Shown here piece by piece: positions 35,874 through 47,387 of a stretch of DNA of 64,000 bases. This stretch comes from Rutidosis leptorrhynchoides. Its lineage: Eukaryota > Streptophyta > Magnoliopsida > Asterales > Asteraceae. A model generated the notes under the pieces. It saw only the letters and a program-made list of their open reading frames with translations, did no database searches and had not been told where the DNA came from. The position numbers and the translations under genes are program-made. Each line of letters begins with the position of its first letter. The first letter of the stretch is position 1. The stretch spans positions 336,807,001 through 336,871,000 of the forward strand of contig NC_092338.1 in the NCBI RefSeq assembly GCF_046630445.1, given 5' to 3'.

Positions 35874-38800
35874 TGAAATGTCCCGTTCTTATTGATTAAA
35901 AACGTTCCATATTAATTGATTTCGTTGCGAGGTTTTGACCTCTATATGAGACGTTTTTCAAAAACTGCATTCATTTTAAAACAAACCATAACCTTTATTT
36001 CATCAATAAAGGTTTAAAAAGCTTTACGCAGATTATCAAATAATGATAATCTAAAATATCCTGTTTACACACGACCATTACATAATGGTTTACAATACAA
36101 ATATGTTACAACAAAATAAGTTTCTTGAATGCAGTTTTTACACAATATCATACAAGCATGGACTCCAAATCTCATCCTTATTTAAGTATGCGACAGCGGA
36201 AGCTCTTAATAATCACCTGAGAATAAACATGCTTAAAACGTCAACAAAAATGTTGGTGAGTTATAGGTTTAACCTATATATATATATCAAATCGTAACAA
36301 TAGACCACAAGATTTCATATTTCAATACACATCCCATACATAGAGATAAAAATCATTCATATGGTGAACACCTGGTAACCGACATTAACAAGATGCATAT
36401 ATATAAGAATATCCCCATCATTCCGGGACACCCTTCGGATATGATATAAATTTCGAAGTACTAAAGCATCCGGTACTTTGGATGGGGTTTGTTAGGCCCA
36501 ATAGATCTATCTTTAGGATTCGCGTCAATTAGGGTGTCTGTTCCCTAATTCTTAGATTACCAGACTTAATAAAAAGGTGCATATTCGATTTCGATAATTC
36601 AACCATAGAATGTAGTTTCACGTACTTGTGTCTATTTTGTAAATCATTTATAAAACCTGCATGTATTCTCATCTCAAAAATATTAGATTTTAAAAGTGGG
36701 ACTATAACTCACTTTCACAGATTTTTACTTCGTCGAGAAGTAAGACTTGGCCACTGTTGATTCACGAACCTATAACAATATATACATATATATTAAAGTA
36801 TGTTCAAAATATATTTACAACACTTTTAATATATTTTGATGTTTTAAGTTTATTAAGTCAGCTGTCCTCGTTAGTAACCTACAACTAGTTGTCCACAGTT
36901 AGATGTACAGAAATAAATCGATAAATATTATCTTGAATCAATCCACGACCCAGTGTATACGTATCTCAGTATTGATCACAACTCAAACTATATATATTTT
37001 GGAATCAACCTCAACCTTGTATAGCTAACTCCAACATTCACATATAGAGTGTCTATGGTTGTTCCGAAATATATATAGATGTGTCGACATGATAGGTCAA
37101 AACATTGTATACGTGTCTATGGTATCTCAAGATTACATAATATACAATACAAGTTGATTAAGTTATGGTTGGAATAGATTTGTTACCAATTTTCACGTAG
37201 CTAAAATGAGAAAAATTACCAATCTTGTTTTACCCATAACTTCTTCATTTTAAATCCGTTTTGAGTGAATCAAATTGCTATGGTTTCATATTGAACTCTA
37301 TTTTATGAATCTAAACAGAAAAAGTATAGGTTTATAGTCGGAAGAATAAGTTACAAGTCATTTTTGTAAAGGTAGTCATTTCAGTCGAAAGAACGACGTC
37401 TAGATGACCATTTTAGAAAACATACTTCCACTTTGAGTTTAACCATAATTTTTGGATATAGTTTCATGTTCATAATAAAAATAATTTTCTCAGAATAACA
37501 ACTTTTAAATCAAAGTTTATCATAGTTTTTAATTAACTAACCCAAAACAGCCCGCGGTGTTACTACGACGGCGTAAATCCAGTTTTACGGTGTTTTTTGT
37601 GTTTCCAGGTTTTAAATCATTAAGTTAGCATATCATATAGATATAGAACATGTGTTTAGTTAATTTTAAAAGTCAAGTTATAAGGATTAACTTTTGTTTG
37701 CGAACAAGTTTAGAATTAACTAAACTATGTTCTAGTGATTACGAGTTTAAACCTTCGAATAAGATAGTTTTATATATATGAATCGAATGATGTTATGAAC
37801 ATCATTACTACCTCAAGTTTAGTAGGTAAACCTACTGGAAGTGACAAGAAATGATCTAGCTTCAAAGGATCTTGGATGGCTTGAAAGTTCTTGAAGTAGG
37901 ATCATGACACAAAAACAAGTTCAAGTAAGATTTTTACTCGAATTAAGATAGTTTATAGTTATAGAAATTGAATCAAAGTTTGAATATGAATATTATCTTG
38001 AATAAGAAAGATAACCTACTGTATATAACAAAGGTTTCTTGATCTTAGATGATTACTTGGAATGGATTAGAAAGCTTGGAATTAAATTAGTAAACTTGAA
38101 GGGATTTTTGAAGTGTTCTTGAAGTGTTCTTCCTATGATGATTATAGCTTGATTCTTGAAGTGATTTTTGATGAAGATGATGATTAACTACTGGAAAAAT
38201 ACGTTCATAATAGTGTGGGTGTGTTGAGAGAGAATTAGAAAGAGAATTGGAAGTGAAATGGAGTGAATGATGAGTGGTAATTGGTGAGTGGTGAGTGGGG
38301 TTAAAAGGAGTTCTAGTTAGTTGACTAGTTCATGGTAGAAGTTAAAATTGATTAGTCATATATGACATAATCAAGAGTGGAATCCCATGATAGTTCCTAT
38401 TGGTATATACCCATAGTAAGTACGTTTTGAAGCTGTGTATAATACGGGTAAAAATACGACTAGAATTCTTGATGAAAGAAAAGAATGGGAAAGTAACTGT
38501 AACCATTTTCGTTAAGTATGAGTGTTTTGATATATGTCTTGAAGTCTTCCAAAAGTATTTTAATACATCTAAATACACTACATGTATATACATTTTAACT
38601 GAGTCGTTAAGTCATCGTTAGTCGTTACATGTAAGTGTTGTTTTGAAACCTTTAAGTTAACGATCTCAATTAATGTTGTTAACCCATTGTTTATTATATC
38701 TAATGAGATGTTATATTATTATATTATCATGATATTATGATATATTAATATATCTTAATATGATATATATACATTTAAATGTCGTTACAACGATAATCGT

Positions 38801-39127
38801 TACATATATGTCTCGTTTCGAAATCCTTAAGTTAGTAGTCTTGTTTATATGTATATAACTCATTGTTAATATACTTATGGAGATACTTACTTATCATAAT
38901 ATCATGTTAACCATATGTATATCCATATATATATCGTCATGTCGTTTTTACAAGTTTTAACGTTCGTGAATCGCCGGTCAACTTGGGTGGTCAATTGTCT
39001 ATATGAAACATATTTCAATTAATCAAGTCTTAACAAGTTTGATTGCTTAACATGTTGGAAACATTTAATCATGTAAATATCAATCTCAATTAATATATAT
39101 AAATATGGAAAAGTTCGGGTCACTACA
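35874..39127 (-). repeat. 5' LTR of element B (3,254 bp)
   Basis: This is the second complete LTR, differing from 26040-29291 by about 38 substitutions and a few 1-2-base indels counted by eye. Confidence 0.95.
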
Positions 39128-39476
39128 CTTTAGTCCACGGACCAACTAGAGAATGTATTTACTGAATATTTGTGGTGTGTTTACAATGAGTTACAAGAGG
39201 GTCTATTTATAGAATGGTTTAAAGAGTAAGCTAAAAACAATTTCTTGAAGCTTCATGTGAGTTTCCTGACAGCTTCATGGAAGCTACATGTGAGTTTCCT
39301 GACAGCTTCGTGGAAGCTACATGTGAATTTCCTCACAACTTCGTGGAAGCTACATGTGAGTTTCCTAACAACTTCGTAGAAGCTACATGTGAGTTTCCTA
39401 ACAACTTCGTGGAAGCTTCGTGTGAGTTTCCTGGAATCTTCCCTCTAATTGTTTAAAGTTCTCCATATCTCCAACA
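39128..39476 (-). repeat. Copia 5' LTR, second piece
   Basis: It resumes the copia LTR after the CTTTA duplication, contains the same 36-bp tandem array, and ends CTCCAACA followed by the GGAAG target duplication of the copia element. Confidence 0.93.
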
Positions 39477-39481
39477 GGAAG

Positions 39482-40141
39482 TTCATTGACTTATTTTGGA
39501 TTGAGTGCATAAAAACACGTGTGTCATGTGCTGATCCCTCCTATCCGACTGATACATATGTAAAACACATATCAAAATCACATGTTGCCATTACATTAAA
39601 AGTAGGTACTCCTTTTCTACCAATATAAGGTAATTGTTAACTCTCTGTAATGCATGCCCTTATATGTGTACTATCAATACATCCAATACAATCCTAAATA
39701 TAATTTCAACATTAGAGAAGTAACAATTTAAATAAATAAAAATGACATTGATAAGTGCATTACCTTGAAATACGGCATGTATCTTTTGTCGTTCATGATT
39801 TGAGGTGGTATTAGTTGAAAAGTTGGATCTTTTGGTCTTATAATGTTGCGTGCCAGACCTTGGAAACTTTTATCTCTACCAATTATTGCCTTTAGAACTT
39901 CATGAAATGCTCTACTAATAGTCTCCCCTGAACGTTGAAAACTCTCCATAACATCTCTATTAGATAATCCCAGTGCCAAGGTATACATAAATATCCCCAC
40001 CATCTCAAATGTGGACATTTTATCAGTTGACTGCAATCCATAGTTTGTTTCAAGTTCTCCACATAATTTTATAAACAAATCTGGATGCATTCTAAATGCA
40101 TTTACAGATCGTATTGGATGACCATTAAAAAGTTCCATCAC
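39482..40141 (-). pseudogene. HARBI1-like transposase, N-terminal part
   Basis: The first segment (39764-40141) reads MMELFNGHPIRSVNAFRMHP and then EMVGIFMYTLALGLSNRDVM and TISRAFHEVLKAI, the typical HARBI1 helix-turn-helix-like region. A GT donor follows at 39763. The second segment (39482-39693) begins DCIGCIDSTHI, with the first catalytic Asp, and continues FNVMATCDFDMCFTYVSVG with the second. It carries two in-frame stops, one after the ITES segment and one after SVG. It runs straight into the copia insertion, with its C-terminal half at 17681-18236. The frame is broken in several places, so it is non-functional. Confidence 0.87.
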
Positions 40142-40305
40142 CCAAGCCTCACCTGTTTTGAGCTGAAGTCATGCATGGTTCTTTGTGTATATACTTATAA
40201 TAATATGTCGCAGCAAGATCACTTGTATAGCATGAATCATTAGTTAAATTAAATGACTTATATTATGTTAGCTTTATATGTTATTTAAAAATTAAATAAA
40301 TTATA

Positions 40306-40584
40306 TTATCTTACCGCAGTTTTAGTTTTCCACCATTCATCAGAACAATTAAGTTGCTTCGTACTTTCATTCAAACCAAGACCAGACTCTCCGTTCTTCA
40401 GTGACTTCCAGAGGTTGTAATCCTTTCTCATACTATCATACTTGTTCTTTAGAACTCTATCACTGTTGAATTTATGTTTTATAGCTCTTTCAAACTCTGG
40501 TTGAAGGGATACCAATTTAAATGGAGAAGTTCGACCATGCTTCGTGATATATTTATTTAAGAATTGACAAAATTCCAAAACCAT
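40306..40584 (-). CDS. Myb/SANT-like DNA-binding ORF of the Harbinger element
   Basis: The frame of 92 codons reads MVLEFCQFLNKYITKHGRTS and continues with FERAIKHKFNSDRVLKNKYDSMRKDY. This is the trihelix Myb/SANT-like pattern (three helices with conserved aromatic residues, then DEWW) found in the second gene of plant PIF/Harbinger elements. In that superfamily this protein works with the transposase to bind element ends. It probably lacks its first residues, because the upstream ATG in MASKPENAKK is not in frame with it. A diverged or truncated copy cannot be excluded. Confidence 0.75.
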   Translation of the reverse strand: MVLEFCQFLNKYITKHGRTSPFKLVSLQPEFERAIKHKFNSDRVLKNKYDSMRKDYNLWKSLKNGESGLGLNESTKQLNCSDEWWKTKTAVR

Positions 40585-41801
40585 CTCTTTTGTCAGTTTT
40601 ATTTTTTTGCATTCTCAGGTTTTGAGGCCATCTAACAACATGATGAGATTCGAATGATACTTTAATACTTAATTTAAACTACTTGATTATCTTAACCTTA
40701 TAAAATTACTTTATACACAATTCCATTACTCTTAAAGTCTACCAACATTATTCAATAATTTTTATCACTATATGAAATATGATACAAATTCATGTTTATC
40801 AATTAAATAGCCTTATAGCATTATCTCCTAGCTGAAATATAACTCAAGTTACATTGCCCGAATGATACAATAACAGTTAAGGAAAAGCAAGTAAAGCAAG
40901 TATAATCTGATTTTGTTATAAGCTTCTTTGAAAACCATAAATAAAAGTTGGATCCATGACAGTGAGCAAATTCTAGTTATTATAAAGATGTAAAAACTAT
41001 ACATTTACTCGGGATTGCTACAAAATATGGTAAATACTCGTACCGTACCATGATTATCTCGTGACTTCAGTGGCAGGTGCCCAGCACATGTGAACACGTG
41101 ACACACTCATAGCATTGCAATCACATGGAGCTTATACAGTTACACAAATGGGATAATAGTAAATGACTACTAAACGAATGACAATAGTAGCTACGAGAGA
41201 ACAAGATCTAGTTGCAGCGTATCAGTAAACAATATGTCAATATACATACATCATACATGTAACCAATTATGTGTAACCAATTTAAAATTCATTAAGATTG
41301 AATGGGTAAATAAGATGTAATCAAAATCAAAATCAGAATTTAATCAAATTCAGAATGTAACTAACGTTATAAAGTACACATGAATTGAAGATACAAACAT
41401 AAAGGTATATAATGCTTATATTAATTAAAAGCAGAAACATTGATTATTGATTAGAAGCATAAAGATATAATGAATAAACAAACGAGTAGAATAGGTTTGG
41501 TGTTTACCTCAAAGAAAAAAAAAAGACAGCGGCGTAATTAAGAAAACGAAGGAGGATGTAATCAAAAGTAGGGTATGGGCTATATAAAGCATGATGATAA
41601 CAGAATTACGTGGGAGATGGGAAGGTTATTTATGTAAATTAATTTGGAGCGTAGCGTTTCAATCCCTTAAACGCTGGATGAAGTAGCATTTAATTTAAGC
41701 TCGTGTAACCAAACGGAGCTATTTATTAAATAGGAGCTTTTCCATAAAAACTACTCCAAAAACTAATAGCTCCAAAAAGCCTCAAAAAGCTCACCGCCAA
41801 A
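40585..41801. other. Non-coding right arm of the Harbinger element
   Basis: AT-rich DNA with no credible ORF. It leads into the right terminal inverted repeat, where the words AAAAAGCTCACC and AGGAGCTTTTCC recur. It would hold the promoter of the Myb-like ORF. Confidence 0.6.
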
Positions 41802-41808
41802 CATGCCC

Positions 41809-42025
41809 TATGTTCAGTGTCTAGTTTCATTTTCTTTCAAGATTTTGAATTTCTAACACAAAAATCAAAAGTTGAGAAATGGTTCAGTATCTAATTCATC
41901 TTTAAATTAATATTTAATTTTATTAAATAATAAAAATAAATTAATTATTTACTTTATCTTAAATAATAAAAATAAAATAATATTGTAAAATAAAAATTCC
42001 ATTAATATAAAAATTACAATACTTG
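41809..42025. other. AT-rich spacer between Harbinger and Mutator elements
   Basis: Nothing recognisable in about 220 bases. It begins with the TAT flank of Harbinger and ends at the 9-bp target of the Mutator element. Confidence 0.5.
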
Positions 42026-42034
42026 AAATAAAAG

Positions 42035-42280
42035 GAGAAATGCTACAACCACCTCCTTAATCCACCAAAAAGTTCCCACTTGCTAACTTGGCATGCTGAC
42101 TTGGTAATACATAGACTTCCTATTATTTATAAATACTCTCCTTTATTTTTGCTTATTAGTTAATTGATATATTTTTCATTTTATAACAATAAATAATCAA
42201 GAATTTTAACCATCAAATTTATTGATACGTAATAAATCTCATATAACTTAGATTAATTTATTTTTTAATCAAAATCTTTG
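42035..42280 (+). repeat. Left terminal inverted repeat of the Mutator element
   Basis: It pairs with 45868-46115 with about 80-85% identity judged by eye, starting GAGAAATG and extending to the AACTTAGATTAA block. Confidence 0.9.
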
Positions 42281-42682
42281 TGTGTTCCCATTCACACTCA
42301 CCGACTAAAATTACCCAAAAAGTATCAAAGGGTAATTACAACCCAAACCCATTAACAATTTGATCTAGATCTTAACCTCCAATCAAACCGATAAAAAACA
42401 AAAATAATCACCGTGTCTTATTTTGCTAGATGTAATTTAACCCGTAAAACCATAGCACGGATTGACTGTGACATCGGTTTATGGATTAGTCACTCAAATG
42501 AACAATAAAAGTTCAAAAAACACAAACTTGTAATAAAAGTACGATATGTTCAACAATAATCAAATAAATTTCAATGTCTAGCACAAAAGAGTGTACATCA
42601 TTTCATGCTATAAAGTAGCTAAACGCATGATCATAATCATGTGATAAACAAAAAAAAATGAGAAACGAAACTGTGACATCGC

Positions 42683-45600
42683 TTATGGGGGATACAATGC
42701 GTTGTTTGGAGGGCCAAATGGCATATTATATGATGCGTTTAGAGAGTTGATATGTGATGATTGTTGCATTTGAACATCTACATGTTGCATAGGTGGAGGT
42801 ACTTGTTGAAAAACATGACTGTATTGTGACGAGTATTGTTGCATAGCACTCGGAACGAATCCACTCGAAATGAATCCACCGTATTGAAATGGAAAATTAG
42901 TGTACCCATTTGAATTTGTAGCAGTTGGAAGATAATAGTCATTTTGATCTCCCTACAATCAAATTCACAAACCTTATTAGTTGGGTCCCTTATAGCACTT
43001 CGACATAAGGAATATTAACATAAACATATATGATCCGGGACGAAACTCGTTAATCACAACCAAATAATTCCTCTAATTTATAGATGATGCTATTAAATTT
43101 ACCTCTTTCACTGTTTCATTATCCACAGCTCTACCTCTAACTTCATCCAAAGTCTACAATTACAAATAATCATAAAATAAAAAAAGTTAAGACAACACAT
43201 TGACTAGCTTACTGAAATAATTTATATATTTGAAGTACCTTCTTCTTTTTCGTAATATTTTTAACGATTTTTTCAGACGTAGACTGTAATCTCTTACTCG
43301 GAGGACGACCTTTTCTGCGCACTGCTGGAGGGTCACGAATCTTGACATTCTCATTATTAAAATCATTGTTCCGTTGTGTACACATGGTGCTACCATTATT
43401 AGTTTTCTCACCCAATATTTCGCTCTTTAACTCGTTAACCCGGTCAAGTACAAGACTACATTTTTCGTCTAGGTCAGATGCCAAGTCTGCAACTTCGGAA
43501 AAAGCATGACACATTTTATCATAACGACGACCAACATCCGAGACAACCCAATCACTGTAATTTACTTTCACCTTAGTATGTCTTCTCTTGATATCTTTTC
43601 TCCATCTTTGCAAGATGTATTTACTCGGAATCAAATATACATTTTCAGTAGTTAGCACCGTAAGTACATGCCTACACAACATTCCTCTAAACTCAAACAG
43701 ACGACATATACACCTAATATCACATTCTTCAACCGAATCCCCCTTTTTGAACCAAACTGAAAAGTGTTTCTTCATTAGATTTTCATTATCTATTACATCC
43801 TCAATGACTTCATATTCTATGTACCCATCGTGTGATTTTATAAAGCCAATCCCACAATACATTTTTCCCGTCAACTCGACCCTGAACTCTTTGAACTTAG
43901 CATTGGTTAATATATCCTTCATTTGTTTTTCCATGGCATAACGAGTAATTGGCGGGTAACATGAGTTGTATGAATTAAAATCTTCAAGGTTCTCCTTCTC
44001 AGCCCTATCCCTCAATGCATTTTCATATTGTTCCACAAACTGTTTTAAAGTAGTTTTCCTATTTACATACTTGTCAAAAAATGAATTGATACTTTCACTC
44101 CGTTGTGTAGTAGACATGCCAGCCCAAAAGATATCTTTCACAAAGCAAGGGACCCATCTTTTTTTTCCTCATACAAAACCTTAAGCCACCTATTCTTTTC
44201 AAGCTTGTATCTATCAATCATCGTTTTCCACGCTACTTCAAATTCAACAGTAGTTAAACAATCATAAACAGCCTTTTTAAGCCTGTACTTAATTGATTTG
44301 TATTTTGCATGTTTACCAAACTTTTTAGGTATTTTGTTCATGATATGCCATAAACACCACCTGAATTCAATTAAAATACAAAGTTTATAAACTTTAAACT
44401 ATGAAACCATAACACTAATAAAAACTTCGGTAGTTCTAGAATATAAATGTGAGCTATCCAATATACCTGTGACGCGAGTCTGGGAAAACAATCTCAATTG
44501 CTTTTTTCATAGCTTGGTCTTGGTCCGTGATAATTGCATTAGGAGCACGACCTGACATACACGAAAGCCAAGTTTGAAAGAGCCACGTAAATGTTCTAAC
44601 ATCTTCATTTGAAATTAGTGCACAACCAAGCAATATTGATTGGCCATGATGATTTACCCCTACAAAAGGAGCCATTGGCATCTCATACTCATTTGTTAAA
44701 TATGTTGTATCAAATGTGACAACATCACCAAATTCCTCGTAAGATGCCCTACACCTTGAATCTGCCCAAAACAAGTTCTTTAGTCTATTTTCCTCGTCCA
44801 ATTCCCATGCATAAAAAAACTCACGATCGATAGATTGAACCTTCATGAAGTAACCTTGAATTGCTTCAGCATCTCCTTCTCCAAACTTCAACCGTTTGAC
44901 TTTATTAATATAGTTACGACAATCTTTTTCTGTAAATGGTAAATTTTCATATCCTCCATTCTCGACAACCAACGTATTGAAACTCTTATTCATTCTTACC
45001 CCCGCTCTTTGATGAATTTCAAGTTGTCTTTTCACATGTCGATTTATTTTTCGGTAACAACGGTAAAATCTTCCTTTACTTGGACTAAACGAGTGATTAT
45101 GTTCGAGATAAACTTTTGACACATGATACTTTTTATCGGCGCCAAGAACTACTCTAATTTTAGCACCACAATCAGTTTTTGTAGTGGGACGAGGGTTCAA
45201 ACTATTTTTCGATTTGGACACCGACTTTTGAGCCCGATTACATGCAAAAGTAGCATACTTTATAGTGTCATCAATAGGATCCTTTTCTGAAGATCTTTTA
45301 AAGACTCCAAATCCCAATTTTTTTCCATAGTCTGCATAAAAGTTTGCAACTTCTTCAATTGTGTCAAAAGTCATGCCAAGTTTTGGTTCTTCCACGCTTT
45401 CATCATGTTGGACACTCTCATTATAATTTCTTTGACCACATCCATTCTCAATACCTTCTCCATCGTCTTCATTTCTTACATTATAAGTGGTCTCTTTTTC
45501 CATATCAACGTGATATTCTCTAGAGTTAAAAAAATATGTGTGCTATGAGTAAAGGTATAACAAATTTAATTATGTATAAATATATGTATCATCTGTAATA

Positions 45601-45690
45601 CATCATTATCATATTCTATAATAAATAAAATAACAAGTTCTATAAAGAATTTAAATCTTACTCATTCATTCCTTCACCTTCATCGTCCAT
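42683..45690 (-). CDS. FAR1-type MULE transposase, five predicted exons
   Basis: Predicted exons: 45662-45690 (start MDDEGEGMNE), 44467-45519, 43239-44360, 43103-43153 and 42683-42952, all with GT-AG introns, about 841 residues. A start at 45503 (MEKETTYNV) without the first exon is also possible. Domains in order: FAR1 DNA-binding domain (FYADYGKKLGFGVFKRSS to LEHNHSF), MULE transposase core (VVTFDTTYLTNEYEMP with the first Asp, AIITDQDQAMKKAI with the second), and a SWIM zinc finger (CICRLFEFRGMLCRH). The last exon is Gln/Pro-rich. Exon 3 is one base short at the A8 run 44159-44166, where nine would keep the frame, so the gene is either dead or the run was miscalled. Domesticated FAR1/FHY3 proteins share this plan, but the surrounding terminal repeats show this one is a transposase. 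Confidence 0.88.
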
Positions 45691-45867
45691 ATTTTGTGTT
45701 TCTTCAAAATCCTTATTCTGAGTTTCTGAATCAGCATCATCAAATGTGGAAGTAAAAGAAGATGATTCATTGAGTGAAGATGATAAAGATGAATGTTGAA
45801 CCATATTGATGAAGATGTTAGGGTTTTAATTTTTCAAGATAGATGCAATAAGAACTTACTGATAGAA

Positions 45868-46115
45868 GAAATTTTGTTAAAAAAAATAAATTTAATCTAA
45901 GTTATACGAGTATGAGATTTGTTACGTATCAACAATTTTGATGGGCTAAAATTCTTGATTATTTATTTTTTTAAAAATGGAAAATATATCAATTATCTAA
46001 TAACCAAAAATAAATGGGAGTGGTTACAAAAAAGTCAATGTGCATGACCACATCAGCATGCCAATTCAGCAAGTGGAAACTTTTTGGTGAAATGAAGGTG
46101 GGTGTATCATTTCTC
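45868..46115 (-). repeat. Right terminal inverted repeat of the Mutator element
   Basis: Inverted partner of 42035-42280. It ends at the AAATAAAAG target copy and overlaps the likely promoter side of the transposase gene. Confidence 0.9.
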
Positions 46116-46124
46116 AAATAAAAG

Positions 46125-47387
46125 AGACGATACTAAATAAATAAAAAAACAAACAAATTTCAAAAAATTTCACCCTCGCCCAACGTTGACTACCCAACGA
46201 AAACACATAACGTCAAAGCTCGACGGCGTTTAGATGCCTAGCCGGAGTCGATGACGTCACTCCCGGCGTCGGATTGATTGAACGGTGAAAAATTGGGGAC
46301 GACTTCGAGTGCTTTAATTATGAGGGTTTGCGAGTGCCTCTTCCTCCATTTTCTGCTCACTTGTAGGGGTCCGGATGTTCGAGGAAGTCGACTGAACATC
46401 TAAGCCATTGATGGATTTCGCCCGCATTCGATCCTCAATTCTAGTTCACTCTGATCGATCATGTTGGAATTGTGACCCATTAATTTTTTTGATGGAGGAG
46501 TATTATTTTAGGGTGTACCTGCACACCCTTTACTTCACAACATTACCGCATTAGAACATACATAGGGCATAATACTCCTTCCGCGCTTTCCCTGCCTTAG
46601 CGCCATCAAGTTAATTGTTTATACATTAGCCAAATGTTTTAAACTTAGAAATATTAGTGTACCGCCATCAAGTTAATTGTTTATACATTAGCCAAATGTT
46701 TTAAACTTAGAAATATTAGTGTACGTGTATATACATATATAAGGTAATTAACTAATGTACATATGAATACAATGTTTCTATTATTCAGGTTATCCGAGAC
46801 GCAAAGAGAGACCAGAGAGACCATCCGACAAAGAGAAGTATTTTTCACTTGGAACCACCCAACCGCTACCGCTAATATCTTGGTTCGATACATAACCAAA
46901 TAACCACTTCGAAACCCACAATTTGTTGATGGTATATTATTATTGGGTATATGAGTCGTAACCCACAATTTCGAAACATATTTTAACCAACCACTAGACA
47001 AAGCTCATGTTGATTCTATAGTCAAGTCCGTTCACCGTGTAAACAAAGATGCTGATTTTTTATGCCAGCCATTTCATCTCTTAATCAATACAGGAGTTCA
47101 CACACACGACAACCAAATCCAATATTCACGTTCCCATTTGTCATAGTTTTCTCGAGTCAATATGTGAATTGAAGATATAGATACAAATGACATACATATA
47201 TCATGAAACCAGGTACACTACATACATACATACATAAATATCCGATAATACATGACCCTTCAGTCTACGTTCGCAGATGATATCAACGGTTTTTACAGCA
47301 AAATAGACCATTGACGTTACCATCACACGCTATTAAAAGCCAAAAGAAACTAATCTACGCCAACAGTTTCATTACATGCCAACTATT
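46125..47387. other. Intergenic DNA and 3' flank of PARP3, with a 62-bp tandem duplication
   Basis: 46190-46470 is unusually GC-rich for the region (for example CGACGGCG and CCCGGCGTCGG) but has no long ORF. A perfect 62-bp unit is duplicated in tandem at 46601-46662 and 46663-46724. The last 200 bases should be the PARP3 3' UTR, although no canonical AATAAA on the minus strand was seen. Confidence 0.6.
46601..46724. repeat. Perfect 62-bp tandem duplication
   Basis: Two identical copies of a unit starting CGCCATCAAGTTAATTG, back to back. The lack of differences implies a recent event or an assembly artefact. Confidence 0.9.

Larger units (their letters stand above)
26040..39127 (-). mobile_element. 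Ty3/gypsy chromovirus element B, structurally complete, with F-box cargo
   Basis: It has two LTRs of about 3.25 kb (26040-29291 and 35874-39127) with TG/CA ends, a primer-binding site, a polypurine motif, and the flanking target duplication CTTTA (26035-26039 and 39128-39132). Internal order on the minus strand is acidic ORF, F-box ORF, internal polypurine copy, gag-protease, RT-RH-INT, chromodomain-like tail. By eye I count about 38 substitutions between the LTRs, about 1.2%. With commonly used plant rates this means an insertion under about one million years old. The frame looks nearly whole, with about three breaks. It sits in the copia 5' LTR. Confidence 0.95.
18242..39476 (-). mobile_element. 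Ty1/copia element (Tork/TNT1-type) with two nested insertions
   Basis: LTRs start TGTAAGGATATTAGG and end CTCCAACA on the plus strand. GGAAG flanks both sides (18237-18241 and 39477-39481). Subtracting the nested solo LTR, element B and their target duplications leaves 5.2 kb, a normal copia length. The order PR-INT-RT-RH and the RNase H text (VPYASAVGSIMYAMI, then SKELGWLKNFL) resemble tobacco TNT1. The intact LTR and the split LTR differ by about five bases in 513 by eye (about 1%), so it is young. The coding frame has about four or five interruptions. It is inserted in the Harbinger transposase. Confidence 0.93.
17396..41808 (-). mobile_element. PIF/Harbinger transposon, split by a nested copia element
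   Basis: The left end starts GGGTATGTTTAG and the right end finishes CGCCAAACATGCCC, imperfect terminal inverted repeats of the GGGCATGTTTGG kind. TAT flanks both sides (17393-17395 and 41809-41811). Removing the copia insertion and its GGAAG duplication leaves about 3.2 kb, a normal Harbinger size. It carries both expected genes on the minus strand: a HARBI1-like DDE transposase (in two halves around the copia element) and a Myb/SANT-like ORF. The left end has a subterminal array of a roughly 15-bp unit, GTTTAGCTGCAAGC (17430-17485). The transposase also carries stops and a frameshift, so it is dead. Confidence 0.85.
42035..46115 (-). mobile_element. Autonomous-type Mutator-like element (FAR1-class), 4.08 kb
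   Basis: The left end starts GAGAAATGCTACA and the right end is its inverted match (GAGAAATGATACA on the minus strand). Similarity continues inward for about 245 bp, and the long terminal inverted repeats contain shared blocks such as CCACTTGCT and TTGGCATGCTGA. The 9-bp direct repeat AAATAAAAG flanks both sides (42026-42034 and 46116-46124), diagnostic of Mutator insertion. One five-exon minus-strand gene fills the interior. Only one clear coding lesion is visible (8-A run at 44159-44166), so the element is recent or recently active. Confidence 0.93.

Noticed and set aside
42683-45690. Possibility that the FAR1-type gene is a host FHY3/FAR1 regulator
   Set aside because: It is enclosed by long terminal inverted repeats and a 9-bp target duplication, so it is a transposase gene.
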